Assembly (NCBI GenBank): GCA_028711165.1
Contig: JAQTST010000001.1
Location: 478,558-542,557, forward strand
Length of the DNA stretch: 64,000 nucleotides
Source of the DNA: Candidatus Nanoarchaeia archaeon
Lineage (GTDB): Archaea > Nanobdellota > Nanobdellia > Pacearchaeales > GW2011-AR1
Direction: 5' to 3'
Part shown: positions 33,603 through 41,548 of the stretch, piece by piece
Layout of the letters: every line of letters starts with the position of its first letter
How positions within the stretch are numbered: the stretch's first letter is position 1
Notes under the pieces: generated by a model
Told to the model about the DNA's origin: nothing
The model's input: the letters and a program-made list of their open reading frames with translations, nothing else
The model's database searches: none
Position numbers and translations under genes: made by a program

Positions 33603-34028
33603 TTACAGGACAAATAAGAAAAGGAGCAAAATTCCTATTCCTATTAATGCAAGAATAACAGATAAGATTATTATGAATATTTTGAAATTTGTTTTTGGTT
33701 TTTCTTTTCCGTAATATGAAACTTTCTGATTTGCCGATGCTGATGGCGTTGGGGTGGGAACTGAAGCGGGAATTGGAACAGCAGGTTTTTTTTCTTTTTT
33801 GGAAAATAATTTCCTGAAGAATGATTCTTTAACAGGTTTAGGAATTTTGACAGGTGACGTTTCAGAAATTTTTATTGGAACAATTGGCTGTTCTGACGCG
33901 ACTCTCGCAGCTTCTTCAATTTCTGCCCGATTATATCCTGCATTAAAAAAAGAATTCATTGCACTTTCCATGGACTGCCCGCGCTCCATAGCAGATATTA
34001 ATCCGCCGAGAATTTCTTCGTTCACCAT
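33603..34028 (-). CDS. Unknown protein with UBA-like N-terminus and C-terminal membrane helix
   Basis: The 141-aa protein starts with two short helices (LGGLISAMERGQSMESAMNSFFNAGYNRAEIEEAARV) resembling a UBA/CUE-type three-helix unit, continues with a Pro/Lys-rich disordered linker and ends in one membrane helix (FKIFIIILSVILALIGIGILLLFLFVL), i.e. a tail-anchored protein facing the cytoplasm. It is coupled to the downstream methyltransferase gene. Function unknown; the UBA resemblance is by eye. Confidence 0.55.
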   Translation of the reverse strand: MVNEEILGGLISAMERGQSMESAMNSFFNAGYNRAEIEEAARVASEQPIVPIKISETSPVKIPKPVKESFFRKLFSKKEKKPAVPIPASVPTPTPSASANQKVSYYGKEKPKTNFKIFIIILSVILALIGIGILLLFLFVL

Positions 34029-34061
34029 GAAATATAGAAGAGAATTATGTTTATAAAATTT

Positions 34062-35399
34062 TTATAATCTCAGCCTTTGTCCGTTCTGCATGAGATGACA
34101 TTCTTTTCCTGACTTGTATCCCATTTCTTTTGCGAGTTCAACCATCGGCGTGAGATGCATTAAGGAACCGTGGGCAGGAATTATATTTTGGGGCTGGATT
34201 AAAGAAATCAAATCACGCAAGTCTTCTCTTCCGGGATGTCCTGAAACGTGGATGTTGTCGAAAAGTCTGACTCCGTATTTTTTTAATCTCTTGTCCATTT
34301 GCTCTTTGTTCGCGACATTTGCAGGAGCAGGAATTGTTTTTGAAGAAAAAATAACATTATCACGAGGACGAAATGTAAAAGGAAGTTTTCCGCGCGAGAG
34401 CCTGTCCATAATACTTCCGGGTTCTCCCTGATGTCCTGTGCAGACGACAAGAGAATTTTCCCTGTCTTTCTCAACTCTCTTGAAAACGGACTCAAGTTGT
34501 TTTTTGTAAGTAACCAGCTGAATATCTTTCTGGAACGGGCACATACCGACGTCAATTGCAGACGAGACATATTTTTTCATGCTTCTTCCGACGAAATAAA
34601 TTTTTCTGTTTAATTTTTTCCCGAAATCAACAATGCTCTTCAGCCGTGCAATGTGAGATGAGAATGTCGTTACAAAAACTGCGGCGTCTTCATTTTTCAC
34701 TGTCAGCATAACTTCCTCGAGCAATGCTCTTGCAATTTTTTCGCTCGGAGTTTTTCTGTCAACCCCAGAATAAAGCGAGTCAACTATCAGTACTTTGATT
34801 CCTTCTTTTGCAATTTTTTTCAGCAAGTCGTAATTCGGAGGCAAACCGAGAATAGGATTGTTGTCAAGTTTGAAATCATTTGCGTAAAGGACAACTCCTT
34901 CGGGTGTGTGAAGTGCCATCATCGAAGTCTGGATTGTCGAGTGAGTTATATTTATGAAATCAATCTGGTAGTTTGAACTTTTCCCCCGTATGAAAAAAGA
35001 TGCGTTTGGGTTCACTGTCTTTAACGGGTTTGGGATTCTCACGTCTTCCATTATTTTTTTTAACACTTCAATTGTGAAAGGAGTTCCGACGATGGGGGCG
35101 TTGTATCTGTAAGACATGTAAGGAATTGCACCGACGTGGTCGAGGTGTGCGTGCCCGAGAAAAATCGCGCGGACTTTATCTCTGAGTCCGAATTTGTCGA
35201 TGATTAAATCGTCAGGGAGAGCGCCAATGCTTCTCAATTTTTTTTCAGTATAAGCCTGCTGTTCTGTTTCCTGCTCCTGAAGCTCGACGATTGCTGGCAA
35301 AAAAACTCCCGCATCAAAAATAAAAGCATCTTCTCCTGTTCTCACGACAGTCATATTTTTCCCGACTTCATCAAACCCACCAATTGTAAAAATGTCCAT
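34062..35399 (-). CDS. rnj: Archaeal ribonuclease J
   Basis: The 445-aa protein joins a metallo-beta-lactamase domain (FLGHAHLDHVGAIPYM, the HxHxDH motif; IDFINITHSTIQTSMMAL) with a beta-CASP domain (VTTFSSHIARLKS; CTGHQGEPGSIMDRLSRGK; HVSGHPGREDLRDLISLI; IIPAHGSLMHLTPM). It is a 5'-3' exonuclease of the archaeal RNase J type and lacks the bacterial C-terminal domain. It complements aCPSF1 and the exosome encoded in the same window. All zinc ligands appear intact. Confidence 0.93.
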   Translation of the reverse strand: MDIFTIGGFDEVGKNMTVVRTGEDAFIFDAGVFLPAIVELQEQETEQQAYTEKKLRSIGALPDDLIIDKFGLRDKVRAIFLGHAHLDHVGAIPYMSYRYNAPIVGTPFTIEVLKKIMEDVRIPNPLKTVNPNASFFIRGKSSNYQIDFINITHSTIQTSMMALHTPEGVVLYANDFKLDNNPILGLPPNYDLLKKIAKEGIKVLIVDSLYSGVDRKTPSEKIARALLEEVMLTVKNEDAAVFVTTFSSHIARLKSIVDFGKKLNRKIYFVGRSMKKYVSSAIDVGMCPFQKDIQLVTYKKQLESVFKRVEKDRENSLVVCTGHQGEPGSIMDRLSRGKLPFTFRPRDNVIFSSKTIPAPANVANKEQMDKRLKKYGVRLFDNIHVSGHPGREDLRDLISLIQPQNIIPAHGSLMHLTPMVELAKEMGYKSGKECHLMQNGQRLRL

Positions 35400-35457
35400 C
35401 TTTTTGTGATATAATTTAGAAATAGAAGTTTAAAAATTCTTTCAGATGATTTTAGAT

Positions 35458-35940
35458 TCAGATTTCTGCGAAGAGAAGAATATAATTATGTCCTGCTTTT
35501 TTTGCGCATTTCGGGCAATAGGCATAGTGAATGTAATATTTCTTGGCTTTTTTATCTTTGCCTGCTAAAAACTCATTCATCTGTTTTATGAATTTTGGAA
35601 TTGCATTGTAACCGCCTTCGAAAACTTTCGAGATAAATGTGCCTGAGAGTTTTACATTTTTAGCGTTGGGAACCTCGTCGAGTACAGACATATAAATTTC
35701 CGAGCGGAAAGCACTGGGGTCATAAAATAGAATTAAAGTATCTTCTTTATTTGGAAGGAGTTTGTTAGATTCTTCAGCGAGTCTCATTAGTTTAGTAATT
35801 TTCGCTCCAATCATCGGAGGGAAAGGGATGTGAAATAATTGGGGAATTGATTCTTTAATGAAAGGTTTATCTTCCCAATTGTGGGTTTTTCCGTCCCATT
35901 TTTCGGGATTAAATTTCGGACAGCATTCATTATCTTCCAT
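35458..35940 (-). CDS. Conserved-looking soluble protein of unknown function
   Basis: A 160-aa protein with a CC near the N-terminus, a conserved-looking KTHNWEDKPFIKESIPQLFHIPF segment, and a C-terminal YCPKCAKKAGHNY with CxxC plus His. It is single-gene between RNase J and Rnp2, and is divergent from the Rnp2 operon. It reads as alpha/beta and resembles a hypothetical family seen in bacteria and archaea (KTHxWxDKPF), but no function is known to me. The CPKC motif suggests metal or redox chemistry. Confidence 0.6.
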   Translation of the reverse strand: MEDNECCPKFNPEKWDGKTHNWEDKPFIKESIPQLFHIPFPPMIGAKITKLMRLAEESNKLLPNKEDTLILFYDPSAFRSEIYMSVLDEVPNAKNVKLSGTFISKVFEGGYNAIPKFIKQMNEFLAGKDKKAKKYYIHYAYCPKCAKKAGHNYILLFAEI

Positions 35941-35990
35941 TTATTATTAACAAAAGAATAGTTTAAAAATTCTTTTACCTTATCAGAATT

Positions 35991-36269
35991 ATGAAGTCAC
36001 TGAAACCAACAATGAGAGAAAACAAAAGGTATCTTCTTGTCTACGGGGAAAATCTGAAAGGAAATATTGAGAGAGCAATTCTTGATTTTATAGGGGTTTT
36101 AGGAATGTCAAAAGTCGGACTGGATTTTATCAAGACAAATAATAATTCTGCAGTTATTTCTGTGAACAGGGAAATGGTTGATTCTGTCCGAGCTTCTTTA
36201 TGCGTCGCGCCGAAAAAGATGGAAGTCAGGAAAGTCAGCGGGACGCTGAAAAGCTTAAGAAAAATTTAA
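35991..36269 (+). CDS. rnp2: Ribonuclease P protein component 2 (Pop5/Rpp14 family)
   Basis: The 92-aa protein begins KSLKPTMRENKRYLLVYG, continues with helices, and ends with VSVNREMVDSVRASL and VRKVSGTLKSLRKI, the family C-terminal signature. It is one of the four or five proteins of archaeal RNase P and works with Rpp30. The RNA subunit gene (rnpB) lies at 59.2 kb. Position directly upstream of psmA, SBDS and exosome genes matches the conserved archaeal superoperon. Confidence 0.88.
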   Translation: MKSLKPTMRENKRYLLVYGENLKGNIERAILDFIGVLGMSKVGLDFIKTNNNSAVISVNREMVDSVRASLCVAPKKMEVRKVSGTLKSLRKI

Positions 36270-36341
36270 AAACTGCAATTTCTTATGAAAATCGAATAGA
36301 GAAAAAAATTACATTTAAATTATAATTTCTCACATATTAAG

Positions 36342-37064
36342 ATGGACATACCATTAGATTTACAACACCAGCAAATGGGTTACGACAGAACTGCGACGAT
36401 GTTCTCGCCTCAGGGGCACTTGCTTCAGGTAGAATACGCTGAAAAGACAGTGAGACTCGGGAGTTCAAGCATCGGCATGACTTGTTCTGACGGGGTTTTC
36501 ATAATCGCTGATTTGAGAATTGAGGACAAACTTATTGTTCCAAAATCAGCAAACAAAATTTACGAAATTGATTCTCATATTATTTCGAGCGTCGCTGGAA
36601 TTGTTTCTGACGCGAGAGTTCTGATTGAAAGAGCACAGGTTTTGGCTCAGCAGAACAGAGTTACTTATGATTCTCCGATAGAACCAGAATTAATAATCAA
36701 GGACATTTCAAATTTGAAACAGCAATTCACCCAATACGGCGGAGCTCGTCCTTTCGGAGTTTCTCTGATGATTGCAGGAATCAACAACGGAAAACCAGAA
36801 CTTTACACAAGCGACACAACAGGAAATTATCTTGCTTACCACGCAAATGCAATCGGTGAAAACGACGACAAAATCAAAGAAAAATTAAGAGAAAAATATA
36901 ATTCTGATTTGGCAATAAAAGACGGAGTAAAACTTGCAATTGAAATACTGAAAGACACAAATGAAAAGAAATTTAATCTCGGAAGATTTGAATTAGTTTA
37001 TATTACCAGCAACGGAGAATTAAAAAGAGTTTATGGTGAAGACTTGGAGAGATTTGTAAAATAA
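36342..37064 (+). CDS. psmA: Proteasome subunit alpha
   Basis: A 240-aa alpha subunit with the diagnostic N-terminus YDRTATMFSPQGHLLQVEYAEKTV, which forms the gate and outer ring, and RPFGVSLMIAGI. It shares a 1-nt overlap with the next gene. The beta subunit is at 26.0–26.6 kb. Its place between rnp2 and SBDS/exosome genes is the usual archaeal arrangement. Confidence 0.96.
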   Translation: MDIPLDLQHQQMGYDRTATMFSPQGHLLQVEYAEKTVRLGSSSIGMTCSDGVFIIADLRIEDKLIVPKSANKIYEIDSHIISSVAGIVSDARVLIERAQVLAQQNRVTYDSPIEPELIIKDISNLKQQFTQYGGARPFGVSLMIAGINNGKPELYTSDTTGNYLAYHANAIGENDDKIKEKLREKYNSDLAIKDGVKLAIEILKDTNEKKFNLGRFELVYITSNGELKRVYGEDLERFVK

Positions 37065-37318
37065 TGGAATACATAATTGAAGCAACAGTCGGAAAGGGAA
37101 AAATTAATTACAAATATTCTGTAAAATATGACTTGGAAATTCCCGGAGTTATAGACGGGAACAGAATACTTTTGGAAAATGATGAGTTTACAAAAAGGAT
37201 AAATCTGAAATCTGCAGAAAAAATTATTGCAGAGATATTAAAAAAATCTATTGATAGAGATGTCGAGAAAATATGCACTTTTCATATTAAAAAAGATACG
37301 AATTTAATAATAAAATGA
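37064..37318 (+). CDS. Small unknown protein between psmA and SBDS
   Basis: An 84-aa alpha/beta protein (MEYIIEATVGKGKINYKYSVKYDL...) that overlaps psmA by 1 nt and SBDS by 4 nt. No family recognised. It is the first of several small ORFs inserted between the standard genes of this superoperon. Tight overlaps show it is translated as part of the operon. Confidence 0.6.
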   Translation: MEYIIEATVGKGKINYKYSVKYDLEIPGVIDGNRILLENDEFTKRINLKSAEKIIAEILKKSIDRDVEKICTFHIKKDTNLIIK

Positions 37319-37986
37319 CACAGACGACTGCGAGAATAAAATCAAAAGGAAAACATTTTGAAATTGTCGTTGATTTGGACGAGGCTTTGAAATTCAGGAA
37401 AGGCGAGTCTGACTGGCTGGAAGTCGGGGGAGACAGAATTTTTACCGACGTGAAAAAAGGCGATGCTGCTTCTGAAAAAGATTTGAAAGAAGTTTTCGGG
37501 ACAACAAACGCTACTGAAATCGGGAAAAAAATTGTCAAGGACGGTGAGGTTTTGACGACGCAGGAGCACAGAGATGCTGAACAGGAAAAAAAGTTCAGGC
37601 AGGTTGTTGACTTTTTCGCAAGAAATGCAATTAATCCTCAGACAGGAAATCCCCACACTCCTGACAGAATAGAAAAAGCTCTTGAGGAAGCGCGTGTTAA
37701 TATCAAAAATATTCCTGTAGAAAATCAGGTTAAGGATATTCTTGAAGCACTAAGCAGAATTCTTCCGATAAAACTTGAGATGAAAAAAGTCAAGGTTACA
37801 ATTCCTGCAATTCACACTGGAAAGATTTATAACCTCATTTCTCAGTATAAAGAGCAAGAGAACTGGATGAATGACGGAAGTTTGGAAGTTGTTGTAAGCA
37901 TCCCGTCGGGAATGATTATGGACTTTTATGACAAATTAAATTCAGCCACTCACGGAAGTGCTCTTACACAAGAGATTAAAGAATAA
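37315..37986 (+). CDS. sdo1: SBDS/Sdo1 ribosome maturation protein
   Basis: The 223-aa protein has the N-terminal FYSH domain (TARIKSKGKHFEIVVDLDEALKFRKG; GDAASEKDLKEVFGTTNATEIGKKIV), the central helical domain (EKKFRQVVDFFARNAINPQTGNPHTPDRIEKAL) and the ferredoxin-like C-terminal domain (LPIKLEMKKVKVTIPAIHTGKIYNLI). It is expected to help mature 50S subunits by releasing aIF6. It starts within the previous gene (ATGA). Confidence 0.95.
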   Translation: MTQTTARIKSKGKHFEIVVDLDEALKFRKGESDWLEVGGDRIFTDVKKGDAASEKDLKEVFGTTNATEIGKKIVKDGEVLTTQEHRDAEQEKKFRQVVDFFARNAINPQTGNPHTPDRIEKALEEARVNIKNIPVENQVKDILEALSRILPIKLEMKKVKVTIPAIHTGKIYNLISQYKEQENWMNDGSLEVVVSIPSGMIMDFYDKLNSATHGSALTQEIKE

Positions 37987-37987
37987 A

Positions 37988-38230
37988 ATGACAAGCGAAA
38001 GAAAAAATATATTTGATAAGATTAAAGAAGCATATAAAAATTATAATTGTAAAGTAATAAGGAATAAATTTGGAGAAGCACTAAAAGAAGGAGATTATAC
38101 TTATGCATTATATTTAGCAGAGATTAATTATGATAAGATGGATTTATCAAAAAGAGATATAGACCGATTGAAATATGGATTTAATGATTGTCAAGATAGA
38201 TTAAATGATTTAGAGAGCAAATTAAAATGA
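37988..38230 (+). CDS. Small unknown helical protein between SBDS and Rrp4
   Basis: An 80-aa product from MTSERKNIFDKIKEAYK. The ORF track starts at 37958 inside SBDS; 37988 is preferred because its ATG lies 1 nt past the SBDS stop. It is helical and charged, with codons richer in ATA/AGA/TTA than the flanking conserved genes. It overlaps Rrp4 by 4 nt. No family recognised. Confidence 0.55.
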   Translation: MTSERKNIFDKIKEAYKNYNCKVIRNKFGEALKEGDYTYALYLAEINYDKMDLSKRDIDRLKYGFNDCQDRLNDLESKLK

Positions 38231-38895
38231 CAGACAGAAAAATTGTAATACCTGGTGAAGTTATTTCTAGCGGAGATGACTACCTGCCTGGAGAAGGAAC
38301 AGAAAGAAGAGGAAAAGAAATTGTTTCTATAAAATTCGGTTTAGCAGAAGAGTCTAATAAACTTATCAAAGTAATCCCCTTGTCAGGAGTTTATATTCCA
38401 AGAAGAGGAAATGTTGTAATCGGAAAAGTTGAGAACGTGACATTCAACGGATGGGTTATCGACATCAACACAGCAGACGGTGCTTTCTTGTCATTGATGG
38501 AAGTTCCGAGATATGTCAACAAAGATGATTTGAAAGAAGTAATGGACATTGGGGACATGGCTGTTGCTAAAATATATTCAATAAACAAGAGAGGAATAGA
38601 CTTGACTTTCAAGCTTAAGGGACTTGGAAAACTTGAAGGCGGAATGATAATAAATATAAATCCAAACAAAGTTCCGAGAATAATCGGCAAAGAAGGAAGC
38701 ATGGTTTCGCTGATAAAAGATGAGACTGGATGCCAAATCACCGTCGGACAAAACGGATTAATCTGGATAAAAGGAAACAAGATTGAAGATGAATTGTTCG
38801 CAAAGAAAGCAATTTTATACATCGCTGAACATTCTTTAATGACAGGATTAACAGACGAAATGAAAAATTGGTTTGACAAGGAGAAGAAAAAATGA
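38227..38895 (+). CDS. rrp4: Exosome complex RNA-binding protein Rrp4
   Basis: The cap subunit of the archaeal exosome (222 aa). It has an N-terminal domain (VIPGEVISSGDDYLPGEGT), an S1 domain (GKVENVTFNGWVIDINTADGAFLSL) and a KH domain (KVPRIIGKEGSMVSLIKDETGCQI). It guides RNA to the Rrp41/Rrp42 ring. The gene order Rrp4, Rrp41, Rrp42 is conserved, but small ORFs separate the members here. Confidence 0.95.
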   Translation: MTDRKIVIPGEVISSGDDYLPGEGTERRGKEIVSIKFGLAEESNKLIKVIPLSGVYIPRRGNVVIGKVENVTFNGWVIDINTADGAFLSLMEVPRYVNKDDLKEVMDIGDMAVAKIYSINKRGIDLTFKLKGLGKLEGGMIININPNKVPRIIGKEGSMVSLIKDETGCQITVGQNGLIWIKGNKIEDELFAKKAILYIAEHSLMTGLTDEMKNWFDKEKKK

Positions 38896-39116
38896 AAATA
38901 AAATTAGAATATAATAACAGAACATTGAAAGAAACAGATAATACTGGTATAGATAATGAAGGATTACCTCCTTTACTTAGTGCTCAGATATATAATGCAA
39001 TTAATTTTGCTTATCAAAAACAAATGAAAATAGTTTCAGATTATTTTCCAAATAAGTCGGTTGTTAGTAAATTAGAAATAGAATTAACTCTAAGAGATAA
39101 GGAGAAGAAAAAATGA
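38892..39116 (+). CDS. Small unknown protein between Rrp4 and Rrp41 (first)
   Basis: A 74-aa product (MKIKLEYNNRTLKETDNTG...) with a 4-nt overlap with both neighbours (ATGA at each end). The coding style is more A/T-rich than that of rrp4. No domain recognised. Overlaps indicate translational coupling with the exosome genes. Confidence 0.55.
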   Translation: MKIKLEYNNRTLKETDNTGIDNEGLPPLLSAQIYNAINFAYQKQMKIVSDYFPNKSVVSKLEIELTLRDKEKKK

Positions 39117-39325
39117 AGTATAGATTAACAAGTGATAAGAGAACATTAGGTTATATGCATGTTTTAGAGACTGTTGAGAAGATAGGGGAAAAAGAAAAAT
39201 ATACTCGGATTATAAATCCTGAATATTTCCATGATATTGATAAATTTATAAAAATAAATATGTTAGAACTTGATTCAAATAAAAATTTAACTAGGATAAT
39301 TAGAGAATTTAAAAGAATAAAATGA
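39113..39325 (+). CDS. Small unknown protein between Rrp4 and Rrp41 (second)
   Basis: A 70-aa product (MKYRLTSDKRTLGYMHVLETVEKIG...) that again overlaps its neighbours by 4 nt on both sides. The beginning (K-x-L/R-x-x-x-x-RTLxx) loosely echoes the preceding 74-aa protein (KLEYNNRTLKE versus RLTSDKRTLGY), so the two may be diverged duplicates. No function recognised. Confidence 0.55.
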   Translation: MKYRLTSDKRTLGYMHVLETVEKIGEKEKYTRIINPEYFHDIDKFIKINMLELDSNKNLTRIIREFKRIK

Positions 39326-40029
39326 CAAAAGATTTTAAAAGACCAGACGGAAGAAAAGTTAACGAACTTAGAAAGATAACTGCCAAAGTTGGAGTTGTGC
39401 CAAATGCCGACGGAAGCGCGATGTTTGCATTCGGAGATACTATTGCAATCGCTGCAGTTTATGGGCCAAAAAAAATGCATCCGCAACATGCACAGGATCC
39501 TGAAAAAGGAACATTGAGATGCAATTACAACATGCTTAGTTTTTCTGTAACTGAAAGAATTAGACCTGGACCGTCGAGAAGAAGCACTGAAATCAGCAAG
39601 ATAACTGAATGGGCTTTGAAGCCAGTTGTAATGATTGATGATTTTGCAGGACAAGTTGTTGATGTTCACATAAATATTCTACAGGCAAATGCTTCTACAA
39701 GATGCGCAGGAATTAACGCTGCTGCAATGGCTCTTGCTCACGCAGGAATCCCAATGAAAAGTCTTGTTACAAGTGTTTCAATCGGGAAATTAGACAAGCA
39801 GTTAGTTACTGATTTGATAAAAGAAGAAGAAGACTGGGAAGAAGGAGAAGGACCAACAGATATTCCAATTACATTAACTGGCGATGGAAAAATCAGTCAT
39901 ATTCAATTAGACGGAAAGATTGGAAGAAAACAACTTGAAGAAGCAGTTGAACTTGCAAAAGAAGCAGGAAAACAAATTCACGAAGCACAGGAAAAAGCTT
40001 TGAAGGCGATGGGGGAGAAAAATGAGTAA
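39322..40029 (+). CDS. rrp41: Exosome complex exonuclease Rrp41
   Basis: The catalytic RNase PH-like subunit. The 235-aa protein has FKRPDGRKVNELRKITAKVGVVPNADGSAMFAFG at the N-terminus (read in parts), the phosphate-site region STEISKITEWALKPVV, and TDLIKEEEDWEEGEGPTDIPITLTG with the conserved acidic catalytic residues. It forms the hexameric ring with Rrp42 and degrades RNA 3'-5' with phosphate. Confidence 0.96.
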   Translation: MTKDFKRPDGRKVNELRKITAKVGVVPNADGSAMFAFGDTIAIAAVYGPKKMHPQHAQDPEKGTLRCNYNMLSFSVTERIRPGPSRRSTEISKITEWALKPVVMIDDFAGQVVDVHINILQANASTRCAGINAAAMALAHAGIPMKSLVTSVSIGKLDKQLVTDLIKEEEDWEEGEGPTDIPITLTGDGKISHIQLDGKIGRKQLEEAVELAKEAGKQIHEAQEKALKAMGEKNE

Positions 40030-40147
40030 AGGATTAGTAGAACTTGCAAAGTCACAGAAGACAGATTTTTTTTATAAGATAGCAAATTATATAGAAAAAA
40101 ATATTCAATATAAAGAAGAAAATAAAAATTACGGAGAAAGACAATAA
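40022..40147 (+). CDS. Very small ORF between Rrp41 and Rrp42
   Basis: A 41-aa reading frame (MSKGLVELAKSQKTDFFYKI...) too short for the ORF track. It starts 8 nt before the Rrp41 stop and its TAA overlaps the Rrp42 ATG (taATG), exactly like the other small ORFs of this operon. Without it there would be an unexplained 117-nt gap between the two exosome genes. No function recognised. Confidence 0.5.
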   Translation: MSKGLVELAKSQKTDFFYKIANYIEKNIQYKEENKNYGERQ

Positions 40148-40947
40148 TGATAACAACATCAAACCTGACAGCTGAGAGAATAATCGAATATATGGAGAAA
40201 GGGAAGAGATTCGACGGAAGAGGACTTGATGATTTCAGAGACTTGACAATCGAAACAGGAATTTCAAAAAAAGCTGAGGGAAGTGCGAGAGTCAGACTTG
40301 GAAAAACAGAAGTTATCGTCGGAGTTAAAATGGATGTTGGTGCTCCTTACCCAGATTCTCAGGACAAGGGAAATCTTATGGTTACTGCAGAATTCCTTCC
40401 GTTAAGTTCACCAAGATTCGAAGCAGGACCTCCGCAATTCGATTCAATAGAACTTGCAAGAGTAATCGACAGAGGAATAAGAGAAAGCAAATTCATAGAA
40501 CTTGAAAAGCTTTGCATCAAGGAAGGAGAAAAAGTCTGGACTGTTTTCATAGACATTTATACAATTAACGACGACGGAAATCTTTTGGATGCTGCAGGAA
40601 TCGGGGCAATCGCTGCTTTGAAATCTGCGAAGATTCCAAAATACGACGAGGAAAATGAAAAAACTTTATTTGGTGAATGGACAAAAGAAAGCGTTCCTCT
40701 GCAAAAAGATGTTCCAATTTCTTTAACTGTTCATAAAATCGGAAACAACTTAATTATTGACCCTACGAGAGAAGAGGAAGATATCAGCGAGACAAGAATT
40801 ACAATAGCAAGCCACGACGGAACAATTCATTCAATGCAAAAAGGAAACGCGAAGGAATTATCTGTTGAGGAGTTTAAGAAAATTCTGGATATAATAGAAA
40901 AGTCAGAAAAAGAAATATTTAAAAGAATAGAAAAAAGTTTAAAATAA
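40147..40947 (+). CDS. rrp42: Exosome complex component Rrp42
   Basis: The non-catalytic RNase PH-like partner of Rrp41 (266 aa): RFDGRGLDDFRDLTIETGISKKAEGSARVRLGKTEVIVGVK, SSPRFEAGPPQFDSIELARVIDRGIRES and LCIKEGEKVWTVFIDIYTINDDGNLLDAA (motifs read in pieces) are characteristic. It contributes RNA-binding arginines to the ring but lacks the catalytic acidic pair. Start overlaps the preceding small ORF. Confidence 0.96.
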   Translation: MITTSNLTAERIIEYMEKGKRFDGRGLDDFRDLTIETGISKKAEGSARVRLGKTEVIVGVKMDVGAPYPDSQDKGNLMVTAEFLPLSSPRFEAGPPQFDSIELARVIDRGIRESKFIELEKLCIKEGEKVWTVFIDIYTINDDGNLLDAAGIGAIAALKSAKIPKYDEENEKTLFGEWTKESVPLQKDVPISLTVHKIGNNLIIDPTREEEDISETRITIASHDGTIHSMQKGNAKELSVEEFKKILDIIEKSEKEIFKRIEKSLK

Positions 40948-40948
40948 A

Positions 40949-41140
40949 ATGACAATAACATTAGATAAGAAAACAGAAATATGTCCCTTGATAAATAAAT
41001 GTAAATCTTACTATGATCAAGAGAACAGAACAATCTGCCATGGAGAAAATAAATACCATAATTATAAGGAATGCGTAGCATATGATTTAAACAGAAGAGT
41101 AAAGGAAGGTTCCATAATTTGCGGGAGTTATAAAAAATAA
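40949..41140 (+). CDS. Small Cys-containing protein between Rrp42 and Rpo6
   Basis: A 63-aa product with four spaced cysteines before the C-terminus and a fifth near it (ICPLINKCKSYY, TICHGEN, KECVAYD, IICGSY), a possible zinc or Fe-S site. It replaces the rpl37ae/rpoP pair that often follows Rrp42 in other archaea, but it does not resemble either. Gaps of 1 nt on both sides show operon membership. Function not recognised. Confidence 0.55.
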   Translation: MTITLDKKTEICPLINKCKSYYDQENRTICHGENKYHNYKECVAYDLNRRVKEGSIICGSYKK

Positions 41141-41141
41141 A

Positions 41142-41516
41142 ATGTTAGAAGGATTTTCAAAATACGAGACTGCAAGAATTTTGGGAGCAAGAGCTTTGCA
41201 GATTTCAATGAATGCTCCGTTGCTGATTAAGATTGACAAAGAAGATTTGGAGAAAATTAATTATGATGCTATTAAAATTGCAGAAGTTGAATTGAATTCT
41301 GAGATTCTTCCGATTTCTGTGAAGCGTCCTTTCCCAATAAAAAGAGAAGAAAGATTAAGAAGGGTAAGGGGAAACCAGATTTCCGAGCAAAAGATTCAAA
41401 CCAGAGAGTCAGAAGAGGAATCTGAAATCGCCGAAGGCGGAGAAATCATGGAACTTGCTACTCCTGTCGACGAAGTTGATGACATGGAAGAAGAATCCAG
41501 TTCTGAGCAGGAATAA
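41142..41516 (+). CDS. rpoK: DNA-directed RNA polymerase subunit Rpo6 (RpoK) with acidic tail
   Basis: Residues 1–70 are canonical Rpo6/omega: FSKYETARILGARALQISMNAPLLI followed by IAEVELNSEILPISVKRPFPI. The last roughly 50 residues are an extension rich in Glu, Ser and Asp (ESEEESEIAEGGEIMELATPVDEVDDMEEESSSEQE in parts), absent from most archaeal Rpo6 (about 55–65 aa) but reminiscent of the acidic tail of eukaryotic Rpb6, there N-terminal. Linkage to eno and rpsB is the normal archaeal order. Confidence 0.88.
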   Translation: MLEGFSKYETARILGARALQISMNAPLLIKIDKEDLEKINYDAIKIAEVELNSEILPISVKRPFPIKREERLRRVRGNQISEQKIQTRESEEESEIAEGGEIMELATPVDEVDDMEEESSSEQE

Positions 41517-41548
41517 AAGTTTATTAATTCTTGATTCATTTTTTATGT

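Noticed and set aside
40949-41140. Ribosomal protein eL43 (L37Ae) or Rpo12 after Rrp42
   Set aside because: Cysteine spacing and sequence do not match either family despite the expected position.
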